Source of the DNA: an uncultured Prevotellaceae bacterium
Lineage (GTDB): Bacteria > Bacteroidota > Bacteroidia > Bacteroidales > Bacteroidaceae
Assembly: GCA_902768785.1 (NCBI GenBank)
Contig: CACXMM010000005.1
Location: 1 to 64,000, forward strand
DNA length: 64,000 nucleotides
Reading direction: 5' to 3'
Shown here: positions 9,151-18,632 of the stretch, piece by piece
Layout: each line of letters opens with the position of its first letter
Numbering within the stretch: position 1 is the first letter of the stretch
Position numbers and translations under genes: made by a program
The notes under the pieces: generated by a model
Told to the model about the DNA's origin: nothing
Seen by the model: only the letters and a program-made list of their open reading frames with translations
The model's database searches: none

Positions 9151-9170
9151 GTTCTTTAAAAGGAAAGGTT

Positions 9171-9806
9171 ATGAAGCAGTTTCTGATTTCGTCGCTCCTG
9201 CTACTGGCAACGCTACAAGGGGTTGCCCAGCAGATCACGCCAGCCCTTACGGTATATCAGGAATTCCAGCCTGCTACCGTTCTCCTGACCAGCGGAAAGA
9301 CTCTGAAACTGCCTCTGGCCAATGTGTTCCTCAAGAACAGTTCACTGCTGTATATGAGTGGTGAAATCGTCAAAGAGGCCGATACCAAGGCATTACAACG
9401 GGTGGATTTCAAGGACCGCTCCTATATCCCCATCGATAATCAGCTGGTCTATCCTGTCGATAGCGTAGGAGGGGATGTCCTGTATTGTGCTAAGGTGATC
9501 GATTTGAAATCATTTAAACAGCAAAGGGCGAACAGTGCCAATATCACGAACATTGACCTCAGTAACATCACAAACACACTGGGGTACACCACCATTGATG
9601 CTGGCGGGAGAGATAGCATAGAGTTCCCCGTAATCCCTGTTTATTATTTCAAGATTGGAGAAAAAGTCGTACTGGCGCATGAAAGACATCTCAAGCGCGC
9701 ATTACCCAAAGAGAAAGTGAGGGTCATGGAATCTGTCATGAACCTGCCAGGTTTCAGCTGGACCAATGAGAAATACCTGATGATCCTGTTGGAGAAAATC
9801 AGGTAA
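9171..9806 (+). CDS. Secreted protein of unknown function
   Basis: 211 residues from ATG 9171, 20 bp after korB. An in-frame upstream extension exists, but only this ATG gives a clean signal peptide (MKQFLISSLLLLATLQGVAQ). The mature part has no motif I recognise: short beta-rich segments and a tail ending in LEKIR. It lies close behind korB and may share its transcript, but a link to oxidoreductase function is not apparent. It converges with upp, only 10 bp away. Confidence 0.7.
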   Translation: MKQFLISSLLLLATLQGVAQQITPALTVYQEFQPATVLLTSGKTLKLPLANVFLKNSSLLYMSGEIVKEADTKALQRVDFKDRSYIPIDNQLVYPVDSVGGDVLYCAKVIDLKSFKQQRANSANITNIDLSNITNTLGYTTIDAGGRDSIEFPVIPVYYFKIGEKVVLAHERHLKRALPKEKVRVMESVMNLPGFSWTNEKYLMILLEKIR

Positions 9807-9816
9807 ATCACCACCG

Positions 9817-10473
9817 CTACATCTTTTCACCGTAACATAAGTCCCCGGCATCGCCAAAGCCGGGGACGATGTATTTATGCTCGTTCATGCCGGGATCGAT
9901 GGCTGCACACCAGAGTGTGATGTCCTCATGGATATTCTTTTCAAGCATGTCAATACCTTCAGGCGTACCGATCACACAGGCAATATGCACCTTGGCAGGC
10001 TTTCCGGTCTTTAGCAGGGCTTCGTAAGCTGCTACCATGGAACCGCCCGTAGCCAACATGGGATCTACGATGAGCAGTGTCTTCCCTTTCACGGATGGCG
10101 ATGCCATGTATTCAGTGTGTATGCCTACTTCTGTATGTTCCCGGTTGGTGTACATGCGGTAGGCAGAGACAAAAGCATTGGCGGCATGGTCAAACACATG
10201 GAGGAACCCTTCATGGAAGGGCAGTCCCGCCCTTAACACGGTGGCGATAACCAGATCGTCTTTGATAAGCGGAATGTCGATGGTACCCAATGGGGTCGTT
10301 ACCGTTTTGGTCTTGTAGTTCATGGTCTTTGACATCTCGTAGGCCATCATCTCGCCGATTCGTTGGATGTTATTACGAAAAAGCAGACGGTTACGCTGAT
10401 ATCCCTTGTCGCGGATTTCCGACAAGTATTGATTGATGACAGAGTTCTGTTCACTGAAATTAATGATGTTCAT
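9817..10473 (-). CDS. upp: Uracil phosphoribosyltransferase
   Basis: 218 residues. The PRPP-binding loop reads DPMLATGGSMVAA (about residues 137-149), and the C-terminal uracil-binding region ends in IVPGFGDAGDLCYG. It makes UMP from uracil and PRPP. Its promoter faces that of pckA. Length is normal for the family. Confidence 0.95.
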   Translation of the reverse strand: MNIINFSEQNSVINQYLSEIRDKGYQRNRLLFRNNIQRIGEMMAYEMSKTMNYKTKTVTTPLGTIDIPLIKDDLVIATVLRAGLPFHEGFLHVFDHAANAFVSAYRMYTNREHTEVGIHTEYMASPSVKGKTLLIVDPMLATGGSMVAAYEALLKTGKPAKVHIACVIGTPEGIDMLEKNIHEDITLWCAAIDPGMNEHKYIVPGFGDAGDLCYGEKM

Positions 10474-10499
10474 ATTATTGTAGCTTGATTATCTGGGTG

Positions 10500-10530
10500 C
10501 AAAGTTACGAAATTTCATTATTTTTGCAAG
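10500..10530 (-). promoter_or_regulatory. Promoter of upp
   Basis: Minus-strand TAACTTTG (10500-10507), with CTTG (10527-10530) 19 bases upstream in place of TTTG. The leader is about 25 nt. Confidence 0.6.
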
Positions 10531-10621
10531 ACAGACTTTGCAAAATTGTTTGGGCACACGATGTTTTTAAATTCTTTAACCGAAAAAACACGCAAAAAGC
10601 GTTTTTTTGCTTATTTAATGT

Positions 10622-10652
10622 TTTGTGTATAGGTGATTTTTGAGTAATTTTG
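10622..10652 (+). promoter_or_regulatory. Promoter of pckA
   Basis: TTTG (10622-10625), exactly 19 bases, then TAATTTTG (10645-10652): a perfect Bacteroidota promoter about 50 nt before the pckA start at 10703. Confidence 0.75.
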
Positions 10653-10702
10653 CAGCCGATAAGGTTAAAAGGATTCAGTTACATTAAAAATATTCAATAA
10701 TT

Positions 10703-12316
10703 ATGGCAAAGTTAGATTTGACACAGTATGGCATTACGGGTTCTACCGTGATTGCTCATAACCCGTCGTATGAGTACCTCTTTGAGGAGGAGACAAAGGC
10801 CGGGCTCGAGGGTTTCGACAAGGGCGTAAACACTGAGCTCAACGCCGTGAACGTGATGACTGGTATCTATACCGGCCGTTCGCCTAAGGACAAGTACATC
10901 GTGAAGGATGCACAGAGCGAGGACAAGGTATGGTGGACTTCTGAGGAGTACAAGAACGACAACCACCCCATGAGCGAGGAGGTTTGGGCAAAGGTAAAGG
11001 ACATCGCCATCAAGGAGCTTTGCAACAAGAACCTGTATGTCATGGACGCTTTCTGTGGTGCCAACGAGGCTACCCGTCTGCGCGTTCGTTTCATCGTGGA
11101 GGTTGCTTGGCAGGCTCACTTCGTCAAGAACATGTTCATCCAGCCTACCGCTGAGGAACTGGAGAACTTTGAGCCTAACTTCGTTATCTATAACGCCTCT
11201 AAGGCAAAGGTAGAGAACTACAAGGAGCTGGGTCTGAACTCTGAGACTTGTGTTGCTTTCAACACTACAACCCGCGAGCAGTGCATCATCAACACCTGGT
11301 ACGGTGGTGAGATGAAGAAGGGTATGTTCTCCATGATGAACTACTATCTGCCGCTGCAGGGTATCGCTTCCATGCACTGCTCTGCCAACACCGATATGGA
11401 GGGTAAGAACACCGCTATCTTCTTCGGTCTCTCTGGAACAGGTAAGACCACACTGAGCACCGATCCGAAGCGTCTGCTGATTGGTGACGACGAGCACGGA
11501 TGGGACGACGAGGGTGTGTTCAACTTCGAGGGTGGCTGCTATGCCAAGGTGATCAACCTCGACAAGGAGAGCGAGCCCGATATCTACAACGCTATCCGTC
11601 GTGATGCCCTTCTCGAGAACGTTACCGTTGACGAGGCTGGTAAGATTGACTTCGCTGACAAGAGCGTAACTGAGAACACCCGTGTTTCTTATCCTATCAA
11701 CCACATTGAGAAGATTGCCCAGAAGGTGAACAAGAAGAGCGCTGGTCCTGAGGCTAAGAACGTAATCTTCCTGAGCGCCGACGCATTCGGTGTGCTGCCC
11801 CCGGTATCTATCCTGACTCCTGAGCAGACGAAGTACTACTTCCTCTCTGGTTTCACCGCAAAGCTGGCTGGTACAGAGCGCGGCATCACTGAGCCCACTC
11901 CTACATTCTCAGCTTGCTTCGGACAGGCATTCCTCGAGCTGCATCCTACAAAGTATGCTGAGGAGCTGGTGAAGAAGATGGAGAAGAGCGGCGCCAAGGC
12001 TTATCTGGTGAACACTGGTTGGAACGGAACAGGCAAGCGTATCTCTATCAAGGATACACGTGGTATCATCGACGCTATCCTGGGTGGTGACATCCTGAAC
12101 GCACCTACCAAGAAGATTCCTTACTTCGACTTCGAGGTTCCCACACAGCTCAACGGCGTGGCATGGGGTATTCTCGATCCTCGTGACACCTATCAGAACC
12201 GCGATGAGTGGGAAGAGAAGGCAAAAGACCTGGCTGCCCGCTTCATCAAGAACTTCAAGAAGTACGAAGGCAACGAGGCTGGTAAGGCACTCGTCGCTGC
12301 AGGTCCGAAATTGTAA
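10703..12316 (+). CDS. pckA: Phosphoenolpyruvate carboxykinase (ATP)
   Basis: 537 residues. The kinase P-loop [11 protein letters not shown] lies near residues 241-251. The PCK-specific region ([11 protein letters not shown] near the N-terminus, [20 protein letters not shown] after the P-loop) is intact. In Prevotella the enzyme mainly fixes CO2 onto PEP to make oxaloacetate during succinate production, and it can run towards gluconeogenesis. Codon use is strongly biased to C-ending codons, as expected for a highly expressed gene. A perfect promoter precedes it and an intrinsic terminator follows at 12338-12370. Confidence 0.96.
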   Translation: MAKLDLTQYGITGSTVIAHNPSYEYLFEEETKAGLEGFDKGVNTELNAVNVMTGIYTGRSPKDKYIVKDAQSEDKVWWTSEEYKNDNHPMSEEVWAKVKDIAIKELCNKNLYVMDAFCGANEATRLRVRFIVEVAWQAHFVKNMFIQPTAEELENFEPNFVIYNASKAKVENYKELGLNSETCVAFNTTTREQCIINTWYGGEMKKGMFSMMNYYLPLQGIASMHCSANTDMEGKNTAIFFGLSGTGKTTLSTDPKRLLIGDDEHGWDDEGVFNFEGGCYAKVINLDKESEPDIYNAIRRDALLENVTVDEAGKIDFADKSVTENTRVSYPINHIEKIAQKVNKKSAGPEAKNVIFLSADAFGVLPPVSILTPEQTKYYFLSGFTAKLAGTERGITEPTPTFSACFGQAFLELHPTKYAEELVKKMEKSGAKAYLVNTGWNGTGKRISIKDTRGIIDAILGGDILNAPTKKIPYFDFEVPTQLNGVAWGILDPRDTYQNRDEWEEKAKDLAARFIKNFKKYEGNEAGKALVAAGPKL

Positions 12317-12337
12317 GATTTGATTTAAATCAAAATA

Positions 12338-12370
12338 ACGGGCGGTTTTTCATAAAACTGCCCGTTTTTA
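12338..12370 (+). terminator. Intrinsic terminator of pckA
   Basis: ACGGGCGG pairs with CTGCCCGT (one G-T pair), extended by T/A pairs, with a CAT loop and a following T-run. It begins 21 bp after the pckA stop. Confidence 0.8.
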
Positions 12371-12401
12371 TTTGCAAATACGAAAAAACATCGTACCTTT
12401 G
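12371..12401 (+). promoter_or_regulatory. Strong promoter of a small transcription unit
   Basis: TTTG (12371-12374), 19 bases, TACCTTTG (12394-12401): an exact consensus promoter immediately after the pckA terminator. The predicted transcript starts near 12405 with a 6-bp stem-loop (GCATTC/GAATGC at about 12407-12422). Confidence 0.75.
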
Positions 12402-12474
12402 CATCGCATTCGGGAGAATGCATTCCGTTAAAGTTTTCATAGGTTAGTAGTTTGATAGATTTAAGGTAAAGATT

Positions 12475-12558
12475 ATGTTATTAGATTTTGAAACAACTAT
12501 GATGCTGGCGGTAACAATACTTAGTATTGTATGTTTAGTTAACACCAACATCCGTTAG
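12475..12558 (+). CDS. Small ORF, 27-residue hydrophobic peptide
   Basis: An ATG at 12475 opens 28 codons ending in TAG at 12558. The peptide starts MLLDFETT, has a hydrophobic core (MMLAVTILSIVCLV) and ends NTNIR, which fits a single short membrane segment. It sits in its own unit: consensus promoter at 12371-12401, leader hairpin at 12407-12422, terminator at 12571-12608. The same features would fit a small RNA of about 200 nt with a fortuitous ORF. I do not recognise a family. No Shine-Dalgarno is seen, which is normal for Bacteroidota. Confidence 0.45.
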   Translation: MLLDFETTMMLAVTILSIVCLVNTNIR

Positions 12559-12570
12559 AATTGTTTTCAG

Positions 12571-12608
12571 GAGGCCGAAGTGAGTGATTCATATCGTCCT
12601 CTTTTTTT
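12571..12608 (+). terminator. Intrinsic terminator of the small unit
   Basis: GAGGCCGA (12571-12578) pairs with TCGTCCTC (12594-12601) with one mismatch, followed by seven T. It closes the small transcript before the DUF6242 gene. Confidence 0.65.
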
Positions 12609-12748
12609 ATTCCCTTTTCTCAAGAAACTCTAAACATAACTTAAAAAATGCTCATTTAATGAATAATTTGCATAATAAAGCACCCAAAAGGATTCCTTTT
12701 TGCGGAATTCTAAGTAAATTTGCACCCAAAAATCAAAAGCGACAGCTC

Positions 12749-14173
12749 ATGAAAAGGATATTGATACCTTTCGCGATACTGTTCTCAGCGGTAATGGTTT
12801 GTACGTCATGTCTGAAATCAGACGATGACGATGCCATCTATTACGATGATACGGCCATCACGGCCTTTACTCTGGGAACATTGAAGAGAACGGTTCACAC
12901 CACCTCATCGAAAGGTGCAGACAGCACTTATACGACAACGCTTACAGGCAGCGACTACCAGTTCTATATCGACCAGGAGAAACGGGAGATCTATAACCCA
13001 GACTCTCTGCCCTATGGAACGGATGTGGCTCATGTCATCTGTACGGTATCGACCAAGAATGGAGGAGTTATAGTGCTGAAGAGTGTCACCAGCGACTCGC
13101 TGAGGTATTATTCCGCTACCGATTCCATTGATTTCTCCACACCCCGTCAGATGGTGGCTTACTCCAACAGCGGAAATGCCTATCGGACGTATACGGTGCA
13201 TGTCAATGTGCATCAAGAGGAAGGGGAGGTGTTCAACTGGTCGGAGCGTACGGCTCAGAGCATTCTGGCTGGAATGAAAGACATGAAAGCCGTGGCTTGT
13301 GGCGATCATCTTTATGTGTTCGGACAGCGTGACGGATATACGGTGGGATATGCCACCCTGTTGGCTGATGGCTCTGATTTTACCCCTTTGGCCTTTAACT
13401 TCAAGCATCGTCTTGAACCCGATGCCTATCAGAACCTCCTGGCACAAGACAATAATCTCTTCCTCCTCGATAAGGAAAGCCTGATACGCTCTACAGACGG
13501 ACAGAATTGGACTACGGTAAGTACCCCCCATCTCACCCGTTTGCTGGCTGTCAGCAGTCTGAAACTTTATGGTATGGATGCCGAAGGAACCATCATGAGC
13601 TCTGCCGATAAAGGTAAGACCTGGACGAAAGAACTGATGGGTGATGAGACATCATGGCTGCCGCAGGGTTCATTGAGCTATGCCTGCACCACCCTGAAGA
13701 CCAATACCGATGTGGAACGTGTTATCGTAACGGGCAACCGTGACCTGACAAAGTGGCCCAATGACAGCTATGCTGTGGTGTGGGGGAAATTGGAAGACCT
13801 CTCCAACCCTCTTCAGATGAGCGAATGGTCCTACTATACTCCATCGGATAATTCTCAGTATAGGCTGCCGCGACTGTCCAATCTCTCCATGTTTGCCTAT
13901 GATGGCGTACTGATCGCTTTCGGCGGTTCGGGTTTGGGTGCTTGTACGGAACGTCCCTTCTTGACGACATACGTAAGCAAAGATGGAGGTATTACCTGGA
14001 AGGGTAGCACCCTTTATCCTCTGCCAGCTGCACTGAGCGGGAACGATATCCCCCATACTGCAGCAGTCGATAGCCAGTGGTGCCTCTGGATCATCAACGG
14101 TGAGAATGGTCAGGTATGGCGTGGCCGTCTGAACCGTCTGGGCTGGACGAAGATACAGAAAGAGTTTCAATAA
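12749..14173 (+). CDS. DUF6242-type lipoprotein
   Basis: 474 residues from ATG 12749. A lipoprotein signal peptide (MKRILIPFAILFSAVMVCTSC) gives Cys21 as the lipid anchor, followed by an acidic KSDDDDAI stretch typical of surface-exposed Bacteroidetes lipoproteins. The C-terminal two thirds have repeated short beta motifs such as STDGQNW, SADKGKTW and SKDGGITW, the Asp-box pattern of beta-propellers. A longer frame opens at 12584 but lacks a signal peptide at its start. Function is unknown; ligand binding at the cell surface is possible. It precedes the DUF6089/uppS/bamA cluster by 35 bp. Confidence 0.75.
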   Translation: MKRILIPFAILFSAVMVCTSCLKSDDDDAIYYDDTAITAFTLGTLKRTVHTTSSKGADSTYTTTLTGSDYQFYIDQEKREIYNPDSLPYGTDVAHVICTVSTKNGGVIVLKSVTSDSLRYYSATDSIDFSTPRQMVAYSNSGNAYRTYTVHVNVHQEEGEVFNWSERTAQSILAGMKDMKAVACGDHLYVFGQRDGYTVGYATLLADGSDFTPLAFNFKHRLEPDAYQNLLAQDNNLFLLDKESLIRSTDGQNWTTVSTPHLTRLLAVSSLKLYGMDAEGTIMSSADKGKTWTKELMGDETSWLPQGSLSYACTTLKTNTDVERVIVTGNRDLTKWPNDSYAVVWGKLEDLSNPLQMSEWSYYTPSDNSQYRLPRLSNLSMFAYDGVLIAFGGSGLGACTERPFLTTYVSKDGGITWKGSTLYPLPAALSGNDIPHTAAVDSQWCLWIINGENGQVWRGRLNRLGWTKIQKEFQ

Positions 14174-14208
14174 CCCGGTGTCTATAATATAATAAGGAGA
14201 ACCGATTG

Positions 14209-14898
14209 ATGAGAGTGTGCCGAGCCGTATGCAGCTTCCTCCTCCTCGCTTCCACAATGGCAGCTCATGCCCAGTGGGATGATGAGTACCGCATGGAGAT
14301 TGGCGGTGGTGTGGGAATGGTGAGCTACGAAGGCGATTTCAACGGCAACATCTTCGGGAACATGCAACCGATGGCCACCATCTTGGTCAGGAGGATTTTC
14401 AATCCCTATATGGGACTGGCGGCCAGTTTGTCGTATGGTACCCTAAAAGGTGACTCCCGTAAGGTGAACACCTATTATCCCGAATGGCAACAGCCCATGA
14501 AATTCAGTCATAAAATGGCTGATCTGGGTATCCGCTACGAGTATAATTTCTGGCCATACGGTACAGGTCTTGACTACCGTGGCGCGAAAAGGGTGACTCC
14601 CTTCGTGTTCCTGGGTGTGGGAGGCTCGTATGTCGATGCCTCTCAAAAGAAGGTCTTCGCAGCGAATATCCCCATTGGTGTGGGTGTGAAATACAAAGTG
14701 GCCACACGTCTGAATCTCGGAGTGGAGTGGGCGATGCATTTCACCTTTTCCGACAAACTCGACGGTGTGGTGGACCCATACCTAATCAAGAGTACCGGGG
14801 CTTTTAAAAACCGTGACTGTTTCTCAGCCTTGCAGCTGACACTCACATACAGTTTTATGGCAAAATGTAGAACTTGTAATAATGACAAAGATGACTGA
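14209..14898 (+). CDS. DUF6089-type outer-membrane beta-barrel protein
   Basis: 229 residues from ATG 14209 (a TTG lies just before it). The signal peptide ends ...STMAAHAQ. The mature protein has alternating aromatic/hydrophobic strands and a terminal strand ending in aromatic residues, consistent with a small beta-barrel. It overlaps uppS by 17 bp, and proteins of this type commonly head uppS-bamA clusters in Bacteroidales. Possibly a component or client of the envelope assembly cluster. Confidence 0.75.
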   Translation: MRVCRAVCSFLLLASTMAAHAQWDDEYRMEIGGGVGMVSYEGDFNGNIFGNMQPMATILVRRIFNPYMGLAASLSYGTLKGDSRKVNTYYPEWQQPMKFSHKMADLGIRYEYNFWPYGTGLDYRGAKRVTPFVFLGVGGSYVDASQKKVFAANIPIGVGVKYKVATRLNLGVEWAMHFTFSDKLDGVVDPYLIKSTGAFKNRDCFSALQLTLTYSFMAKCRTCNNDKDD

Positions 14899-15691
14899 TC
14901 AGATAGACATGAGCCGCATTCCGAAACATATTGCCATCATCATGGATGGCAACGGACGATGGGCCAACCAACGTGGCAAAGAGCGCAGCTACGGCCATCA
15001 GGCGGGTGTGGAAGCTGTTCATCGCGTCACCACGGCGTGTGTGAACCTCGGTGTGAAATACCTCACCCTCTACACCTTCTCCACCGAGAATTGGAACCGT
15101 CCTATCGATGAGGTAACTGCCCTGATGGGACTGATTCTCACTTCGCTGGAGGAGGAGATCTTCATGAAGAATAACGTGCGGTTCCGGATGATTGGCGACA
15201 TGAAGCGTCTGCCCGATGAGGTACAGGAGAAGATCCTTGAGCTGGAAGAGCATACGGCAAAGAATGATGCCATGACGTTTGTCATCGCCCTGAGCTATTC
15301 CAGTCGCTGGGAGATCACCCAGGCTGTGAAGAAGATCGTCTCTGAAGTCCACGACATGGAGGAACTGCCTGAGAATATCCTCAAGAATTGGCGTACGGGC
15401 GGTATCCGTGCTGAAGACATCACCGAGGAAACAATCAGTCAGCATCTGGAGACCAACTTCATGCCCGATCCTGATTTGCTCATCCGCACGGGCGGTGAAT
15501 TGCGCATCAGTAACTACCTGCTGTGGCAGATTGCCTATTCCGAGCTGTATTTCTGCGATACCTTCTGGCCTGATTTTGATGAGGAGTGCCTTCGTAAGGC
15601 CATCGTGAACTATCAGGGTCGTCAGCGCCGCTTTGGAAAGACCGAGGCACAGGTGGAAGAAGAGAGTCCCACCCCCAGCCCCTCTGAATGA
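14882..15691 (+). CDS. uppS: Isoprenyl transferase (undecaprenyl diphosphate synthase)
   Basis: 269 residues with the UPP-synthase hallmarks: [12 protein letters not shown] (catalytic Asp), [13 protein letters not shown], and [20 protein letters not shown] near the C-terminus. It makes the C55 lipid carrier for peptidoglycan and O-antigen. The last nine or so residues ([10 protein letters not shown]) and the stop codon are encoded by a palindromic repeat and are not part of the conserved enzyme. Translation may start at ATG 14882 or 14891. Confidence 0.93.
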   Translation: MTKMTDQIDMSRIPKHIAIIMDGNGRWANQRGKERSYGHQAGVEAVHRVTTACVNLGVKYLTLYTFSTENWNRPIDEVTALMGLILTSLEEEIFMKNNVRFRMIGDMKRLPDEVQEKILELEEHTAKNDAMTFVIALSYSSRWEITQAVKKIVSEVHDMEELPENILKNWRTGGIRAEDITEETISQHLETNFMPDPDLLIRTGGELRISNYLLWQIAYSELYFCDTFWPDFDEECLRKAIVNYQGRQRRFGKTEAQVEEESPTPSPSE

Positions 15692-15735
15692 TGGAGGGGT
15701 AGAGACCCAGCCCCTCCCTATGATGGAGGGGAGTA
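15667..15735. repeat. Palindromic element D, two tandem copies
   Basis: Two copies of the CCCCTCC...GGAGGGG element lie head to tail. The first covers the 3' end and stop codon of uppS. The second (15711-15734) is the exact inverse of 15802-15825, inside bamA. Confidence 0.85.
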
Positions 15736-15825
15736 ATTACTTCAAAGGAAATATTTGACAATTATGATAAGATATATAACAGAAAAGGCAGGAAACATTT
15801 CACTCCCCTCCATCATAGGGAGGGG
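15711..15825 (+). promoter_or_regulatory. Long stem-loop enclosing the bamA start codon
   Basis: Positions 15711-15734 and 15802-15825 are perfect 24-bp inverted repeats. In the mRNA they would enclose a 67-nt loop containing the bamA ATG at 15764. Each arm can also fold into a small hairpin by itself, so alternative structures exist. This could affect bamA translation or RNA processing. Confidence 0.6.
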
Positions 15826-18484
15826 ATGGGGGTGGGTCTTCCTTTTCCTCTTTTCATTTAGCAGCATCGCTGCCCAGGAGAAAATCATAAACCCTGACAT
15901 CACCTATGCCGGCATCCCTCGCGAATGCACTGTTGCCGGCATCGCCGTATCGGGCGTGGAGGGATATGAGGACTATGTGCTCACGGGTATCTCTGGCCTG
16001 TCGATAGGACAGACGGTTTCCGTACCAGGAAATGAGATTACCGAGGCTGTGAAACGCTATTGGAAACATGGCTTGTTCTCACAAGTCGTCATCTCCGCCG
16101 ACTCACTCATCGGTGACAAGATCTATCTGCACATCCACTTGGCCGTGAGGCCCCGCGTGTCGGAGATTCATTATATCGGTCTGAAGAAAAGCGAGCGCGA
16201 GGACATGGAGAAAAAGCTTGGTCTTCTCAAAGGCAACCAGATCACTCCGAACATGATCGACCGTGCTAAGATTCTCGCCAAGAAATATTTTGATGACAAA
16301 GGCTACAAGAATGCCGATATCTCCATCGTTCAGCGTGACGATGTGGCGAACAAGAACCAGGTGATCCTGGATGTCACCGTTGATAAGAAGATGAAGATGA
16401 AGGTGCATCAAATCATCATCGAGGGTAACGAGAAACTCTCCGACGGAAAGATCAAGGGTAAGCTGTTCACCAAGGGAGCCTTTAACTCGATTCATGAGGC
16501 CGGCAAACTGTCAACATTCCTGAAGAAGAAGAAATACACCCCCGAACGGTGGAAAGAGGACAAGCTGAATCTGATTGCCAAATACAACGAATACGGTTAC
16601 CGTGATGCCGCCATCCTTGCCGACAGCGTGTGGAACTACGACGAGAAGCATGTGAACGTCTATGTGAAGGTGGAGGAAGGACAGAAATACTACATCCGCG
16701 ACATCAAGTGGGTGGGTAACACCGTTTATACCACCGATCGCCTGAACGAGCTGCTCACCTTGAAGAAAGGAGATGTCTATAACCAGAAGCTCATGGACAA
16801 ACGACTTCGTGAGGACGATGATGCCGTAGGTAACCTCTACTGGAATAACGGATACGTATTCTCCAGCATCGAGCCTACCGACGTAAACATTGTGGGAGAT
16901 TCCATCGACTTGGAGATGCGTGTTCAGGAAGGACCGCAGGCACACCTCAGTCATGTGCGCATCCATGGTAACGACAAACTCTACGAGAATGTGATCCGTC
17001 GTGAGCTGCGTACCAAACCGGGTGACCTCTTCTCGAAAGATGCTTTGATGCGTACAGCCCGTGAACTGGCTTCCATGGGACATTTCGACCCCGAGGAGGT
17101 TAAGCCCGATGTGAAACCCAATGCTGAGGACGGTACCGTTGACATCAACTGGGATCTTGTGCAGAAATCCAACGACCAGATAGAGCTGTCGTTAGGCTGG
17201 GGACAGACGGGTATTATCATGCGCGTGGGACTCAAGCTGAACAACTTCTCCATGGCGAACCTCTTCAACAAGAACAAGGAGCACCGTGGAATCCTACCCG
17301 TGGGTGATGGTGAGGTGCTGTCAATCGGTGCTCAGACCAATGCCCGCTACTATCAGTCGTATAACGCTTCCTACTCCACTTCCTGGTTCGGTGGCAAACG
17401 ACCCATCCAGTTCTCTGTGGGTGCTTTCTACTCCAAGCAGAGCGACGTTTCCAGCAACTACTACAACACCGCCTACCAGTATAATATGTATAATTATATG
17501 TATGGCTACGGCAACTACGGTTACGGTAATTATGGTAACTACGGTTACAGCATGGAGAGCTTCATGGATCCCGACACCTATGTGAAACTGTTCGGTGCCA
17601 GTCTGGGATGGGGTAAGCGCCTGCGTTGGCCTGATGACTATTTCACACTGAGTGCAGAGGTGTCATATACCCGTTATATGCTGAAGAACTGGCGTTACTT
17701 CCTCATTCAGAATGGTAACTGTAACAACCTGAACCTGGGAATCACCTTGTCGCGTGCTTCTACCGACAACCCGCTCTTCCCGCGTAATGGTTCCGAGTTC
17801 ACGGCCTCTGTATCCCTCACACCACCATGGTCATTGTGGGACGGCAAAGACTATGAACACCTCGCCACCGACTATCAGGCAGCTGACTTCACGAAGCAGC
17901 AGCAGGATAAATACCGCTGGATAGAGTATCACAAATGGAAGTTCAAGAGTAAGACCTACACAGCACTCACTGGCGGAAGTAAATGTTTCGTGCTGATGAC
18001 GCGCGTGGAGTTAGGTCTGCTCGGATCCTATAACAGTTACAAGAAATCTCCGTTCGAGACATTCTATGTGGGTGGTGATGGCATGAGTGGATACTCCACC
18101 AGCTATGCTGAGGAGACCATCGGACTCCGAGGCTATGAGAATGGTACCATCTCTTATTCGGCAGCACGCGAGGCCGGCTCCAGCGGTGGTTCTAATGCCT
18201 ATGCCTACGACCGTTTGTCTTTGGAGATCCGCTACCCGTTCCTTTTGGGTAACACCACCATCTATGGATTAGGATTCGCTGAGGCAGGTAATGCCTGGTA
18301 CGATCCGAAGAAATTCAACCCCTTCGACATGAAACGTTCTGCGGGTGTCGGTGTGCGCATCTATCTCCCCATGGTGGGTCTGATGGGTATCGACTGGGCC
18401 TACGGTTTCGACAAGGTGTATAATAACGGGGCTAACAAGCGTGGTGGCAGTCAGTTCCACTTTGTGTTAGGACAGGAGTTCTGA
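15764..18484 (+). CDS. bamA: Outer-membrane assembly factor BamA
   Basis: 906 residues from ATG 15764. A signal peptide (hydrophobic VFLFLFSFSSIAA) is preceded by an unusual SLPSIIGRGWGW segment encoded by a palindromic repeat. Five POTRA-like repeats follow (to ~residue 480), then the 16-strand Omp85 barrel, ending in the aromatic-terminated VLGQEF. It folds and inserts outer-membrane proteins. A Tyr/Gly/Asn-rich stretch (about residues 567-597) sits in the early barrel, probably in an external loop. It is followed by three Skp/OmpH-type periplasmic chaperone genes, which supports the assignment. Confidence 0.93.
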   Translation: MIRYITEKAGNISLPSIIGRGWGWVFLFLFSFSSIAAQEKIINPDITYAGIPRECTVAGIAVSGVEGYEDYVLTGISGLSIGQTVSVPGNEITEAVKRYWKHGLFSQVVISADSLIGDKIYLHIHLAVRPRVSEIHYIGLKKSEREDMEKKLGLLKGNQITPNMIDRAKILAKKYFDDKGYKNADISIVQRDDVANKNQVILDVTVDKKMKMKVHQIIIEGNEKLSDGKIKGKLFTKGAFNSIHEAGKLSTFLKKKKYTPERWKEDKLNLIAKYNEYGYRDAAILADSVWNYDEKHVNVYVKVEEGQKYYIRDIKWVGNTVYTTDRLNELLTLKKGDVYNQKLMDKRLREDDDAVGNLYWNNGYVFSSIEPTDVNIVGDSIDLEMRVQEGPQAHLSHVRIHGNDKLYENVIRRELRTKPGDLFSKDALMRTARELASMGHFDPEEVKPDVKPNAEDGTVDINWDLVQKSNDQIELSLGWGQTGIIMRVGLKLNNFSMANLFNKNKEHRGILPVGDGEVLSIGAQTNARYYQSYNASYSTSWFGGKRPIQFSVGAFYSKQSDVSSNYYNTAYQYNMYNYMYGYGNYGYGNYGNYGYSMESFMDPDTYVKLFGASLGWGKRLRWPDDYFTLSAEVSYTRYMLKNWRYFLIQNGNCNNLNLGITLSRASTDNPLFPRNGSEFTASVSLTPPWSLWDGKDYEHLATDYQAADFTKQQQDKYRWIEYHKWKFKSKTYTALTGGSKCFVLMTRVELGLLGSYNSYKKSPFETFYVGGDGMSGYSTSYAEETIGLRGYENGTISYSAAREAGSSGGSNAYAYDRLSLEIRYPFLLGNTTIYGLGFAEAGNAWYDPKKFNPFDMKRSAGVGVRIYLPMVGLMGIDWAYGFDKVYNNGANKRGGSQFHFVLGQEF
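15801..15838. repeat. Palindromic element D inside the bamA signal-peptide region
   Basis: This is the inverted copy of the element at 15711-15734, in the reading frame of bamA. It encodes LPSIIGRGWGW between the basic N-terminus and the hydrophobic core of the signal peptide. Confidence 0.85.
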
Positions 18485-18487
18485 TGG

Positions 18488-18530
18488 GGAGTTGATCATT
18501 GATAATTGACAATTGATAATTGATAATTAA
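18488..18530. repeat. Degenerate ATTGATAATT tandem spacer repeat
   Basis: About five degenerate copies of a GATAATT/GACAATT unit fill the spacer between bamA and the first ompH gene. Confidence 0.7.
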
Positions 18531-18632
18531 GAAGCAGATAAAGACTGAAAATTGTTTAAAATCCTTGGCGGGCTATTAACTTTTCGTTTTCGTGCTCGTC
18601 ATATAATCGTTGAACCAATCATCATTGAGCCT

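Noticed and set aside
10712-11704. 330-codon minus-strand frame opposite pckA
   Set aside because: An extended antisense frame is expected from the biased codon use of a highly expressed gene.
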